Below are positions 19,172 through 29,179 of a stretch of DNA of 64,000 bases, one piece after another. The notes beneath the pieces are model-generated. The model saw only the letters and a list, made by a program, of their open reading frames with translations, had not been told where the DNA came from and did not search any database. This DNA comes from Rhynchopus sp. YZ270_cl-10 (taxonomy: Eukaryota > Euglenozoa > Diplonemea > Diplonemida > Diplonemidae). The number at the start of each line of letters is the position of its first letter. Within the stretch, counting starts at the first letter, position 1. The position numbers and the translations under genes are program-made. The stretch spans positions 753,567 through 817,566 of the forward strand of contig OZ037931.1 of assembly GCA_964035575.1 (NCBI GenBank). The letters are read 5' to 3'.

Positions 19172-21961
19172 ATGGCTTCTGTAGCTTTGGCCGAAGATGT
19201 TATCGAAGCTGCACAGCTTGCGGCACGTGCCTCGCTTGACGTGCGAGGGCAGAGTCGAGCGCTTGCAGGGAGGATGGACCGCGTGGAGCGTGCAGTGTCA
19301 CCTTACGGCAAGGACCTACCAAGGCTGGTCCAGGAGGTGAGCGCACTGAAGGCGCAGGGGGCGGCTGCGCTTGATGCGCTGCAACGACAGCGGCTTGCAC
19401 AGGGGGAGGGGCGGGTCACGCACCAGGCATCTCCTCCACGGCAGATGCCTGCAAATAGCATCATCGCGTACACCGGCGCACTGCAGGACACAGAGCTGCA
19501 CCCCGAACCGCTGACCATCGACGACGCGAAGACGTTGTGCCTCAGTACAGCCTACGTCGGCTTCACCCTCAGCAGGCTTGATGCGCAGCAGGCTGCAACG
19601 GAGGCGGTGCCCATACGATTTGCCACTACCTGGCGCCTCCAGACAGATCCCATGAGTGTCTCGTATGGGCGCGGTACACTGCCCTGCGGTTGCGGGGAGA
19701 CACACTGTGTGCCAGGTGAGCGGGTGTGGAGCTGCTGTGGCGGGAGGTCTGAGTTTGGGGAATGTCTTTCGTCGGCGCATGGAGGGCATTGGGGGCAGTA
19801 CAAATTCCATTCTACGACAGGGGGTGGGTGTGGGGGTGGTGCGTTGCAGCGTGCTGTGCACTCTCCCCCTCCTGCATCAATCCAGAGCAGACAGAGCAGT
19901 CAACAACAAAGCGCTCAACAAAGCAGTCAAGCACCCACAGAGCTCTCCACACCACACACTGCTACCGCCTCAGCAATGCCCAGCCAAGCAAGCCAAGCAA
20001 TCTCTGCTGCAGGAGGGGACACCGCTGCAGGCTCCATACTGTCAGAGTCACTGTCGGCATCAATGAAGGCACTCACAAAATCGCTGTCTGATGTGGGTGT
20101 GGAGGAGGAGGGGGGTGGGGGGGAGGAGGAGGAGGAGGAGGCCCTCTCCTTTGTCTCTGATGATATAGAAAGGTCGCTTTCCTTGAAGGATCCGCCGATC
20201 TCCGCTGTGTCTCGGTCTGTGTCTGCGCCGCGCGAGAGTGCTGTTGTGTCGTATGTGCCGTCTGCGACTGAAGGCAACTCTCCTGCAGCGACGGAGCCGA
20301 ACGTTGCTGCCTTCGACACTGCAGTGCCGACCAGTAGTGGTGGTGGTGGTGGTGTCCGTGCTGTCAGCAGTGTCCCCCGCAGCGCCAGCGGCAGTGCAGA
20401 GCCCGCCGCAGCCTCGCGCCTCTCCTACTCAGCCACCCCGCCAGGCTCCCCACCCCGCCCCCCCTCCTTCGTCTCCGTCGACCGCGAATGGGAGGACAAC
20501 ATCTCACGCATCAAAGACGAACTCTCTGTGAAGTCCTGCATGACCCCACACCCCACTGTACAATCTCTGTCACGCGCCCCTGCCAGCGTCCCGAGCCTCA
20601 AACCATCGACAGAAGGGATTGTCAAGGTACGCACCAGCGGAGGTGTCTTTACAAACCCTTCAAACCCGCACCCTTCCAACCCTTCGAACCCTTCCGCTCC
20701 ACGACCTCTACACACAACGCCACCTTCACGAGAGGAGAGTGCACATTCACCTCCGATTCGGGATGCTGCTTTCGGGGAGCATACTGCCACTGCACCAAAT
20801 GCGGACAATGCTATGCTGTGGCGTGGTGGAAGCAAAGGCGCAGAGACACATTGGAAATCACGCACGACACGCGGCGCAGCGCACACCCCATTGGCAACGG
20901 AGGACGAGGTCAACGCAATTCTGTGGCAGGAGCTGCAGCGGGCTGGGGTGGACACAACAGAGCTTGCCGTTGACCTTGCAGCACGGCTGGGAGACCCGGC
21001 GTTAAGACAACGCAGCTGGCCGCAGGCACAGCCAGCGCCACAACGCCTCCTCGTACAACCCGAGACACCGCAGGCCACTCCGCTCCCACGTTCTCCACAT
21101 CACCACAAAAACCGGCGTGATGAAATCTCCCTGACCTCCACCTCACCACCGCCCACCCCGCCAAAAACTGCGTATTCCACAAAGAACCGTGTCCTCAGCC
21201 GCACCATCGTTGTTGCAATCAACGTGAACGAAACAACGACAGAGCGGAGACGGCGCAATATGCTCGCCTTAAGAGAAGACACAGAGCGAGGGCTCTTCGT
21301 TGAAGGGCTGACCACTGCGTTGAACCTCCCCTTTGGGAGCATTCGGTGCGTTGAGTGGACACCGTCGTTGCGGGTTGCGTTTGTTTCAAATAGCATGCCG
21401 AATGCTGAGCTTTTAGCGAGCGGGTTTATCGCGCGAGGAGCGTCTGGAGGGGTCCGGGTAGAAAACGGGCCGTTAAGCGTATATGGTACAATTCTTGCGC
21501 TTCAGGACCACTCCGCTCCGCAGAACACAACACAACCAAAGCGGCCACGTGCATCGATCCCCCCGGCGCCACGAGAAGCATTCCGCTCCAGCCGGCCCTA
21601 CGCGGACTACAGCACCTCGGGTCGCGTACGGTCCTATTCGCCAGATGGAGAATCCGTGGTGCCTCTGCATGAGGCTGGAGATGCGGGTATGCCGAGGATA
21701 GGTGTCGCACCACTGCCAGCATCTCCGGCCTCGCCTGTTCAAACCCGAGGAGACTATGAGCACAGCCCTTTCCCCGTCTCTCGCCCCAGAGGCACCCCGC
21801 AGGCCACACCCCTCGCTCAGCCTCGGGTTTGTCCACGGAGGTTGTCCCCTGAAAGAGGGAGGGGTGGTGGTGGTGGTGGTGGGTTCCTCTTTTCCCGCGC
21901 TGACTATACGAAGGACAGCGGGAATATCAATATTGCAAGGGGAATGTTGGGGATGGGGTGA
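19172..21961 (+). CDS. 929-residue unknown protein, disordered, with a Cys/His cluster
   Basis: Not recognised as a named family. Residues 1-75 are Ala/Leu-rich and helical and could form a coiled coil. They loosely recall the helical N-termini of tethering subunits, but that is only an impression. Residues 172-206 hold a likely zinc-binding cluster: CGCGETHC, then VWSCCGG, then ECLSSAHGGHWG. The pattern resembles the W-x-CCG...C...H clusters seen in several eukaryotic proteins. Residues 230-700 are Ser/Pro/Gln-rich low complexity with an acidic run near 312-325 and Pro-Ser-Asn repeats near 500-520. A more ordered part (about 705-810, starting NRVLSRTIVVAINVNE) precedes another disordered tail with poly-Gly. 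There are no introns. The start is the first ATG after CATTAACAACAGAAGA. Confidence 0.75.
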   Translation: MASVALAEDVIEAAQLAARASLDVRGQSRALAGRMDRVERAVSPYGKDLPRLVQEVSALKAQGAAALDALQRQRLAQGEGRVTHQASPPRQMPANSIIAYTGALQDTELHPEPLTIDDAKTLCLSTAYVGFTLSRLDAQQAATEAVPIRFATTWRLQTDPMSVSYGRGTLPCGCGETHCVPGERVWSCCGGRSEFGECLSSAHGGHWGQYKFHSTTGGGCGGGALQRAVHSPPPASIQSRQSSQQQSAQQSSQAPTELSTPHTATASAMPSQASQAISAAGGDTAAGSILSESLSASMKALTKSLSDVGVEEEGGGGEEEEEEALSFVSDDIERSLSLKDPPISAVSRSVSAPRESAVVSYVPSATEGNSPAATEPNVAAFDTAVPTSSGGGGGVRAVSSVPRSASGSAEPAAASRLSYSATPPGSPPRPPSFVSVDREWEDNISRIKDELSVKSCMTPHPTVQSLSRAPASVPSLKPSTEGIVKVRTSGGVFTNPSNPHPSNPSNPSAPRPLHTTPPSREESAHSPPIRDAAFGEHTATAPNADNAMLWRGGSKGAETHWKSRTTRGAAHTPLATEDEVNAILWQELQRAGVDTTELAVDLAARLGDPALRQRSWPQAQPAPQRLLVQPETPQATPLPRSPHHHKNRRDEISLTSTSPPPTPPKTAYSTKNRVLSRTIVVAINVNETTTERRRRNMLALREDTERGLFVEGLTTALNLPFGSIRCVEWTPSLRVAFVSNSMPNAELLASGFIARGASGGVRVENGPLSVYGTILALQDHSAPQNTTQPKRPRASIPPAPREAFRSSRPYADYSTSGRVRSYSPDGESVVPLHEAGDAGMPRIGVAPLPASPASPVQTRGDYEHSPFPVSRPRGTPQATPLAQPRVCPRRLSPERGRGGGGGGGFLFSRADYTKDSGNINIARGMLGMG

Positions 21962-22317
21962 AAAAGAAAAAGCAATGTGGTGTTATAGAGGGAAATAGGG
22001 GGGGAAAGGTCGAAGCCGTTTTTTTTTGTTCTGTAATGCTCAGCATAAGCCACAAAAAAGCCCCGCCTTGAAGGGGGGGTTTTTTTGACTTTTTTTTGAA
22101 CAAAAATCTTGAAAAAAGAAATACAAGCGTTATTCTTAGTTGAGCCGGTTTCCTTGAGGGTTTCCTGAAGGGCTGGCCCCGAAGGGGGGGGGGGGGGAAG
22201 CGAGTATTTTGTTTCCCAAGGCATATCATAGAAATCAGTGGTGAAAGAAAAATAAACAGAACGAAACCCAGTGTTTTTTTTGTTTTTGTTTTCCCTGAAC
22301 GCAGGCGTTTTTTTTTT

Positions 22318-22466
22318 TAACTAAGCACACGAGAGGCTTAGTATATCAGATGTAAACCACAAAATGGAATGTAGGACTGCATGGGTTGGGTGTACACCCC
22401 CCCCGGTACAGCCGGTCATTGTACCAAGGTACACTGTTCATGAGAGGGCTTTGTCTTTCAAGTCAC
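22318..22466 (+). repeat. Composite of hairpin B copy 7 and repeat A copy 3
   Basis: TAACTAAGCACACGAGAGGC and TTAGTATATCAGATG run straight into TAAACCACAAAATGGAATG and the full repeat A (palindrome TGTACCAAGGTACA, end TTTCAAGTCACC). This junction shows that B and A can be two parts of one unit of about 150 bp. It lies 360 bp after the stop of the 929-residue gene. Confidence 0.8.
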
Positions 22467-22570
22467 CTTTTATTTGTGGTAACACTTGGGGGTTCTCACA
22501 ATTGTTCGATCGTATATTGCTGCACAACTTGGGGCAGCTTTTGGTGGAGGGATTATCACAACAAAAAATA

Positions 22571-22620
22571 TAGTGGAGCACACTCTAGGGTGGCTACACC
22601 TAATACAAACCAAGTTTTCA
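22571..22620 (+). repeat. Repeat J, copy 1
   Basis: Reads GTGGAGCACACTCTAGGGTGG, continues CTACACCTAATACAAACC, and ends AAGTTTTCAAAAA in a long A tract. Related copies: 42568, 51184 and 52345 (+), and 52870 (inverted). Confidence 0.75.
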
Positions 22621-22741
22621 AAAAAAAAAAAAAAAAAAAAAAAAAAACACTCGGAGGGAACAGAGCTCGCGCTAAAGTCCATCCCTCATCCCGGGATTTT
22701 TGGGGGTTTTGGTAGGAACGTTTTTTTTTTGCAGTACGGGG

Positions 22742-23460
22742 ATTTCATTAAGAAACCAGAAGTTCTAATATTGTTGAGTAAGACCACCACATAGTGGACT
22801 TGCATATACATGTGACCCCGCCGTGGAACGCAATTCGCTCGGAAAGTCAAAAGAAAGAGGAGAAAAAAGAAAAGGAAAAAAAAAAAAAAAGTTGGGTACC
22901 GTGCGCCTGCGGCGCTGCCTGTTCCCTACCAGTTTCTACAGGCAAACACTTGCCCCCTTTACCTTACACTGACGGGTTTTGACCAAAACCAAGAACTTGT
23001 CCATTTCGGCAAATTGACCCCACCACAGAACGGACGAATTCCGGAAATGCAAATGCCGGTGTTTTCGCGCATTTTCATGTTGCAAGACGTCAGGATCAGG
23101 GAGAGAAAATCTGGTTGTGGGATTTACATTGGCCCTCTTTACCCACATGGATTTTGACCAAAACCAAAAAATTGGCCATTTCGGCAAAGTGACCCCACCA
23201 CAGTGCGGACGGATTCCGGAAATTCCAATCGCGGTATGTTTTGGGGCTGAAAACCCACTGATTTTCAGGAGAAAAATTGCTTCCAAATCTCGGAATTTTC
23301 CGAATTTTCCTGAAAATGACCCTTGTTTACGAGTATGGGTTCATATTTTGCGAAAATTTAAGTCACTAAAATTTTGTCCATTTTTCCGTATATACCCCAC
23401 CACAAGCCGGGATTGGCCCGGAAATGCCACAAAACGGGGTTTCCGGGCCTCCCCAGCTAA
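22742..23460 (+). repeat. Long repeat C, copy 2 (empty site for the TTAA element)
   Basis: Parallels 2003-3380 over several hundred bases, including TGGGTACCGTGCGCCTGCGG and the doubled CTTGTCCATTTCGGCAAA-type blocks. It lacks the 615-bp insertion. The 3' limit is approximate. Confidence 0.75.
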
Positions 23461-23764
23461 CCTTTTCAAGGAACGTTTTTCCGTACCCGAAATCCATTTT
23501 TTCCCCATTTTTTCCCATAATTAGCGCGACCACTGGGAGGGAAACTTTCTCTCCTCTCTCTCTCTCTTTGCTATAAAGATGCGTGCGGCGGTCATCTTTC
23601 AAAGTTTTGCTTTTCCTTTTGTATCTGTTTTTATAGAGCACTGTATTCTCTTTTGTTTGTATTTATAAAACACCCGAAAAATTTCTGATTTCTTTTTGGT
23701 TTTTTCCCAACCCTTTACCTCTTTCCCCCTCCACCACCCCCTACAGTGCATCTGTATCTCAAAT

Positions 23765-24215
23765 CCAGTCAATCAGGATCGGGCTGTGCCCTGCATCCTC
23801 AAGGATTGGCACATCTCCCTTTCAGTGCGGCTTATGGGTTTGACACCCTAAGCCTTGCACAGGAGGGTTAAAAAAGGCACTCTCAGTAGTTTGTATAGCA
23901 TACCCGGGAAGCATCTGTTCACAGTGCTACCCAAATCCCTTTCCAGTAAATCAGGATCGGGCTGTGCTGCGTCCTCAAGGATTGGCACATCTCCCTTTCA
24001 GTGCGGCTTATGGGTTTGACACCCTAAGCCTTGCACACGTGTTAGACTCCTTGGTCCGTGTTTCAAGACGGGTAGTTAAAGGTCGCTATGTCAGGTGCCC
24101 ACCCTACGTAAACCAATCTGAGATACACACGCCTTCGCAAAAGACCCGCAACCCGAAGGAGTGATACTTAATGTAGTTGAATGGTCGCTATGTCAGGTGC
24201 CCCCCCCCCGAACCT
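23765..24215 (-). pseudogene. Large-subunit rRNA gene relic with internal duplications
   Basis: The + strand at 24041-24072 reads GTTAGACTCCTTGGTCCGTG and continues TTTCAAGACGGG. This is the antisense of one of the most conserved eukaryotic 28S rRNA segments, the binding site of the common LR3 primer, so the rRNA sense is minus. The preceding bases (TGCACACGTGTTAGAC) also match the usual 28S context. A block of about 90 bp beside it is duplicated: 23765-23861 and 23943-24037. A second word, GGTCGCTATGTCAGGTGCCC, also occurs twice (about 24084 and 24186). No complete rRNA gene lies in the window. This is a rearranged fragment, not a working gene. Confidence 0.8.
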
Positions 24216-24235
24216 AGCCTCACCTTTCTTTGTTA

Positions 24236-24280
24236 AGGTGGCTAAGCAAAGAGGCTTAGGATCATCTTATAAACTTTTCG
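24236..24280 (+). repeat. Hairpin repeat B, copy 8
   Basis: Reads AGGTGGCTAAGCAAAGAGGC, then TTAGGATCATCTTATAAAC, then a pyrimidine-rich tract. It ends about 85 bp before the start codon of the tautomerase-like gene, so it may be in its promoter or leader. Confidence 0.75.
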
Positions 24281-24362
24281 TTCTCTTCCCCCCTCCGCCG
24301 AGTGTCTTTCTATAATTATCCAAAACAACGGAAACAGGGTGCTTTTCTTTTTCCACTAACAA

Positions 24363-24674
24363 ATGCCGCTTTTAAAGATAATGAGCAAGGCCCCGCTGAC
24401 CCGGTTGAACATGCCGTTTTTGCATTCGCGTGTAATGGAGATTTTCAAAACGCCTGCAGCAGGGGTGCAGATCATTCAAGAGCCCAACGTCACGCTGTTC
24501 CCTCCAGGCGTGTTTATTGAGATGCGAGCGAAAGGGAAGCCTGAACGGACGGATGCGTGGATGAAGTCTGCTCTCACCGAACTCACGGCCGCAGTGCAAG
24601 AAGCGGGTGTCGATGAAAACGTGCGGATCCGATGCGAGGCTTTCGACGAAACCAAGCTTCATAAGAATTTCTGA
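24363..24674 (+). CDS. Small tautomerase-superfamily-like protein
   Basis: 103 residues. The chain starts Met-Pro-Leu-Leu-Lys-Ile. In the tautomerase superfamily the Met is removed and Pro becomes the N-terminal catalytic base. The C-terminal half (VFIEMRAKGKPERT, a helix ending LTELTAAVQEAG, then VRIRCEAFDETKLHKNF) follows the strand-helix-strand order of these folds. It most resembles the DUF1904-like branch in my reading. The length fits that superfamily (60-130 residues). The match is by eye and the substrate is unknown. No intron. The start is the first ATG after CTTTTTCCACTAACAA. An alternative is an unrelated small protein with a chance N-terminal Pro. Confidence 0.6.
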   Translation: MPLLKIMSKAPLTRLNMPFLHSRVMEIFKTPAAGVQIIQEPNVTLFPPGVFIEMRAKGKPERTDAWMKSALTELTAAVQEAGVDENVRIRCEAFDETKLHKNF

Positions 24675-24802
24675 ACTTCTGTTTTTCAAAAAAAAAACGT
24701 TCTCAGGGTTGGCAAAAAAAATGAGTTGCAGGGTGCGGACAACCCAACTATGTTCTCGCTGACAGAGGTCAAAATGGTGCAACACATGGTGGCAGTGGGG
24801 GG

Positions 24803-24916
24803 CACAGCAGAGAATAAGCCGGATCCCCGGTCCCTGTAATCCAGGTCCAGGTCCCGGTCACGGGTCCCAGTCCGGCTGAGAATAACCGGGTCCCCGAGTC
24901 TTATTCTCTGTTGTGG
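24803..24916. mobile_element. 114-bp hairpin element
   Basis: CACAGCAGAGAATAAG at the left pairs with CTTATTCTCTGTTGTG at the right (one mismatch). Between them are internal GGTCC/GGACC-rich palindromes and a second AGAATAACCGGG word. Located 130 bp after the tautomerase-like gene. Confidence 0.7.
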
Positions 24917-25127
24917 TAAGGGGGGGGTTTTTTGGTCGTAGGATGGTCTCTGACAGGTCGTTGACTGATTTCCGAACGCATTATTGTGTAGTTTTCTTTA
25001 AGGTTGTGTGGAATGTGTGCCAATAGAATGTGCGTCTTTGGTTAGAAAAGGAAAAGGCATTGTTTTTTTATTTACTGCATCTATGATAAGGAATACACAC
25101 CACCACAGCCCTACACTACACCTCAAG

Positions 25128-25406
25128 ATGTGCACCACCTACCAGGAGTTCTCTGACAAGCTTGACCGTCTCGATGCCGAGTTCGGCAAGAAGATGGAGG
25201 AGCAGAACAAGAAGTTCTTCGCGGACAAGCCCGACGAGAGCACGCTCTCCCCCGAGATGAAGGAGCACTACGACAAGTTCGAGAAGATGATCAAGGAGCA
25301 CACCGACAAGTTCAACAAGAAGATGCGTGACCACTCCGCACACTTCAAGCAGAAGTTCCAGGAGCTGCTTGAGCAGCAGAAGAACGCACAGTTCCCAGGG
25401 AAGTAA
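25128..25406 (+). CDS. 92-residue charged helical protein of unknown function
   Basis: The frame continues upstream to 25008, but the coding signal starts at the ATG at 25128 (leader CACTACACCTCAAG). The protein is almost all Lys/Glu/Asp/Gln with regularly spaced Phe, Leu and Met, for example FGKKMEEQNKKFF and HFKQKFQELLEQQ. It should be largely alpha-helical, perhaps an amphipathic or coiled-coil protein. There is no signal peptide or membrane segment. Codons end almost always in G or C (AAG, GAG, CAG, TTC). This contrasts with the flanking DNA and suggests a highly expressed gene. I do not recognise a family. Confidence 0.75.
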   Translation: MCTTYQEFSDKLDRLDAEFGKKMEEQNKKFFADKPDESTLSPEMKEHYDKFEKMIKEHTDKFNKKMRDHSAHFKQKFQELLEQQKNAQFPGK

Positions 25407-25744
25407 GGGAACACAAAAAAATACACGCCTACTAGATTAACTACAACCCCCCTCCAGGTAAACTCACTTTCCCCCACCTTTTTAAAAAAAAAGGGTAAAC
25501 ACTTAAATTATGCGTCTTGTGTACTTTCACAGCAAAAATAAAAAAGATTTCTTTCGAAAACTTTAAGAGATACGCTGTAGTGGATTCGGTTTGCAGTCTC
25601 TCATATTTTCCCCTTTTTAAAAACCTTTTGACATTGTGTACAGATTTTTTTTTTGTCTTCGGACCATAAATTGTCGATACAAAACCAAAATAAAAATGTA
25701 GCATTTTAAAATTATTGCCTTTTCTATTCCTGACCATTTCCATC

Positions 25745-25877
25745 ATATCAGATGCAAACCACGAAACGTAATGTAGTACTGCATGGTTGGGTGTCCACCC
25801 CCCGGTACAGCCGGTCATTGTACCAAGGTGCACTGTTCACGAGAGGGATTTTTTTTTATTTTTGTATTTCAAGTCAA
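25745..25877 (+). repeat. Repeat A, copy 4
   Basis: ATCAGATGCAAACCACGAAAC, then ACTGCATGGTTGGGTGTCCA, then the TGTACCAAGGTGCA near-palindrome, ending TTGTATTTCAAGTCAAAT. It ends about 100 bp upstream of the first RecQ gene. Confidence 0.8.
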
Positions 25878-25979
25878 ATTTACATTTTAAATTTTACCAT
25901 CCTACCAGGTGCCCGGAGAGGGTGGCATTTTTCTTCTTCTTTGTATTTGGGGAAAAAATGCTGCTAATTGTGCCGGATT

Positions 25980-28569
25980 ATGATCAGGATCGTCGTAAAA
26001 CGAGCCGAATGCAACACAGTGCGGGTACAGCTCAGGATCCCTCATGGGGATGCCATTGGCGATGTAGTTAAGAGGATCAGCAGGATAGTGCTTGCGGAAC
26101 CGGGGTTGAATATTGAGAAAGTTGTTCACAAAGAATGCGCGTCGTCTATTGAAAACTCGTCTTCTTTTCGTATGGACTTTGGAGCGGACAGTGTATCAAG
26201 CCTCACAGCCTACGAAGGTTCGGATGCTCAACCCAGCCCGTTCCAGCAGGGGCTCCTGGAGGACAGCTCTCCCCTCGCCGAACGTTCTGCACACCTCCAC
26301 AGCATGTTAAAGGAGAACTTTGGGCACGACCACTTCCGTCCAGGGCAGTTCGAGGTGATCGACGCGCTGCTGCGGCGCCAGCATTGTGTTGCGATTCTCC
26401 CCACAGGACACGGAAAGTCCTTGTGCTACCAACTCCCCTCGCTTGTCACAGGTATGTCCTCACGTTTTGACATGGCATACAATATCACACCATTTGCAGG
26501 TAAGCCAACGCTTGTCATTTCGCCTCTCATTGCTCTCATGCAAGATCAAGTCACGTCGTTGAAGTTGAAAGGCTTTGATGCAGCGTTTTCTGGTAACGGA
26601 GAAGCGTACATGCAGGATTGGGAGGAACTGGATGTTCTCTTCATGAGTCCAGAGGCTGCTGTACTTCAGAGGGAACGTTTGGAAATGACCGACTTTGGAT
26701 TGATTGCAGTGGACGAGGCACATTGTGTGTCGGAATGGGGATCAGGTTTTCGGCCCACTTACAGAGAGCTGGGGTTCTTGCGTCAAATACACCCAGAAGT
26801 GCCACACCTTCTCATTACAGCCACCGCCACGGAGATGGTGGCCAACGACATCAGGTCCGTTTTCAATCTTAAGGATAAATACAAGCTGGTGACACATTCG
26901 TTCAACAGGTATTGTCCACGACCACATCCCACCCACACGATTCCCTTTCTTCCTTCCAAACAACTCTTTCATACAGGCACAACCTTCACTACTCCATTCG
27001 CGAGCTGGACAAAAACACCCCTGCCACCATCCTGAAAATGGTTCGGGATGCGGAAGCACAAAACGAGGTGACCATCATATACACCCTCACGGTTAATGAG
27101 TGCAACAGGGCCCACGAGGCGTTGCTGGACGGTGGGGTGACTGCGGGCAGGTACAATGGAAAAATGACAATGATGCAACGTATGTCTGAACAAGAGAAGT
27201 TTATGAGTGGCGAGTACAACACGATTGTGTGCACGGTTGCATTCGGGATGGGCATTGACAAGCCAAACGTCCGCCACGTGATCCACTACGGGCGTGTGAA
27301 GAGCATGACTGACTACTACCAGCAGACCGGCAGGGCAGGGAGAGACGGTCTGGCTGCAAGGTGCACATTCTACGTGGACAAGCCGAGTATGCTCACACAG
27401 GCGGCGTTTATCACCGCCAACAAGATCAGCGAGCTTCACAGTGACCTTGCGCTGCAGGAACTCCTCGCAGTGGTGAACCTTTGCGAACTGGACGCAGGTA
27501 TCTGCAGACGCGTCCCGCTTCTTGCACACTTCGGGGAGAAGTACACTGTGCCAGCTGGCGGCTGTGGTGCATGCGACCACTGCGATGTGGACTACGTGTA
27601 CAAAGGCAAGCCCGTTGATATTGCGTTCATCGCCGTCAGAGTGCTGGCGTTGTTTGCTCACATCAGGTACCCGATGCCTACCGTTATGAGCGCACGAACC
27701 CTTAAGGGAAGCGCTTATGGAAAGAAGGGTATACCTGGGTTTGGTGCCGCAAGGGATCTGTCTGTGGAAATGATCACAGAAGGGATGATGCAGCTCAAAG
27801 CCAGTGGCCACCTCAGCAGGGATGTGTACAAGAAAACCGATGGTGCATGGATGGGGTGGAGAATCACCGAGAAGGGGAGGAAGTGGTACTCAGACAAGAT
27901 GAAGACGTCAGAGCTCTTGGTCGAGAACCCGAGAGTGGCCCTTCTCAAAGTCATGGCCAAGGACATGAATCTTCCTGACACGCAGAAGTACGCCGTCCTT
28001 GAGCACGAGCGCAGCAAAGCAGCCGAAGCTGCACGACGTACGCTTGGTGCCGACCTTGTTGGGGGACGTCCGTTCTTCCCTCTTTTCGAGTCTCTGAAGG
28101 CCCTGCGCCAAGGACAGGCAGAGTCAACTGGTGTGTCTGCGGGCCAGCTGCTTAACGATTCCATTGTGCAAGCTTTGTGCCGGATTCGCCCTTCGAATGT
28201 TGATGCATTCAGACGCGTGCCGGGTGTCCCTGGCCTTGTTGCTGATAGCCCTGCGCAGGAGTACGTTGATGCCATCATTTCGTTCTGCAGTATCAAAGGG
28301 TACCCGACGGATGTGGTATGTCGTGTCTTTTGTTGTATCCCTGTTTATGTCATGCGGGGAGTGGATGCCTTCCACTCGGTTCTTCGGTTTTACAACAACC
28401 ACAACACATCACACTACAGGTAGACACATTTGGTGCGAAGTTGGCGGCAGAGGCTGCGCAAAAGATGCTTGAGTTTGAGCACCAAGAACCCGTGCCTGTA
28501 GTAGTAATCAACGAGCCACAAACTTTCAGTGTCGAGAAGCCGGACGGGAAGAGAAGGGTGATGAGCTAG
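25980..28569 (+). CDS. RecQ-family DNA helicase, array copy 1 (most divergent)
   Basis: 3'-5' ATP-dependent DNA helicase of the BLM/WRN/RecQ type, expected in the nucleus in recombination and repair. Exons: 25980-26451, 26500-26908, 26977-28315, 28420-28569; 789 residues. Motifs: FRPGQFEVIDALL (119-131), Walker A PTGHGKS (141-147), DEAH (229-232) with aromatic loop CVSEWGSGFRPTYREL, TATATE, VAFGMGIDKPNVRHVIHYG and QQTGRAGRDG. A zinc-binding segment follows (CRR...CGACDHCD), then an RQC-like winged-helix region, then an HRDC-like domain (PLFESLKALRQGQAE...IRPSNVDAF...IPGVP-like loop). The His in TGHGKS replaces the usual Gly/Ala; WRN has Tyr there. The N-terminal 65 residues differ from the other copies but align with them. 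The start is the first in-frame ATG, MIRIVVKRAE. All motifs look intact. Confidence 0.92.
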
Positions 28570-29179
28570 AAAACACGATCTGCCATGTTTTCCTTGAGGA
28601 CGTGAAAACTGCAATTCTAAGAAAGCTCGGCAAGAAGGAACGCTACCAAGAGACAATGGAAGCAAACACTCCCGTGTTAGTCGATTGTACATGGTCCCAC
28701 AGTGTTGTGGATATTCACCGTCTATTGTTACCTGACGGTACCTGTGTGCAACCTGGTCTCCGGAAAGAGAAAAAAAAACAAAAGAAGGGTGACGTTTTTG
28801 TCCGTGCGCAATCACGTTTCGTCAGTGTTAAGTATCAATCACTACAGCCCCCTAACGTACTGGAGAGGCGTATCAGGTTCTTGTTTCACTCAGGAGGATA
28901 CAGGCGTCTTTCGAAAGAGACATTCGTCCGTTTACATAATTCCGTGCACTGTACGAGGTTGTCAGCTTCCTCCTGTTGCTAACGCGGGCCCCATAAAGGT
29001 CCGTCAAGAGGGAGTCCACGGCCTTCCACTGTCAAGGATCTCTCCGGGATATCACCATCACCGCCAGGAACGTACACCCACACCCGCCATAGTCACAACA
29101 CCCATAGATTAGGGTTCAGTTGTTTTCTGTTTTTCTTCTTCTTCTTTTTTTTTTTTTTTGTTGCACTTTTTTTCTGAAT
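28570..29179. other. Spacer between RecQ copies 1 and 2
   Basis: 610 bp, against 223-232 bp in the other spacers. The last 150 bp (from TCCACTGTCAAGGATCTC) matches the other spacers. The first 450 bp is extra or divergent. An open frame at 28602-28982 has no family I recognise and is probably not a gene. Confidence 0.6.

Noticed and set aside
25968-25979. Frame of RecQ copy 1 extended upstream to a TTG
   Set aside because: Position 25968 is TTG, not ATG. The first in-frame ATG is at 25980 and aligns with the N-termini of the other copies.
28602-28982. 126-residue frame between RecQ copies 1 and 2
   Set aside because: No recognisable family, contains an A-run Lys stretch, and lies in a spacer that is shorter in the other units.
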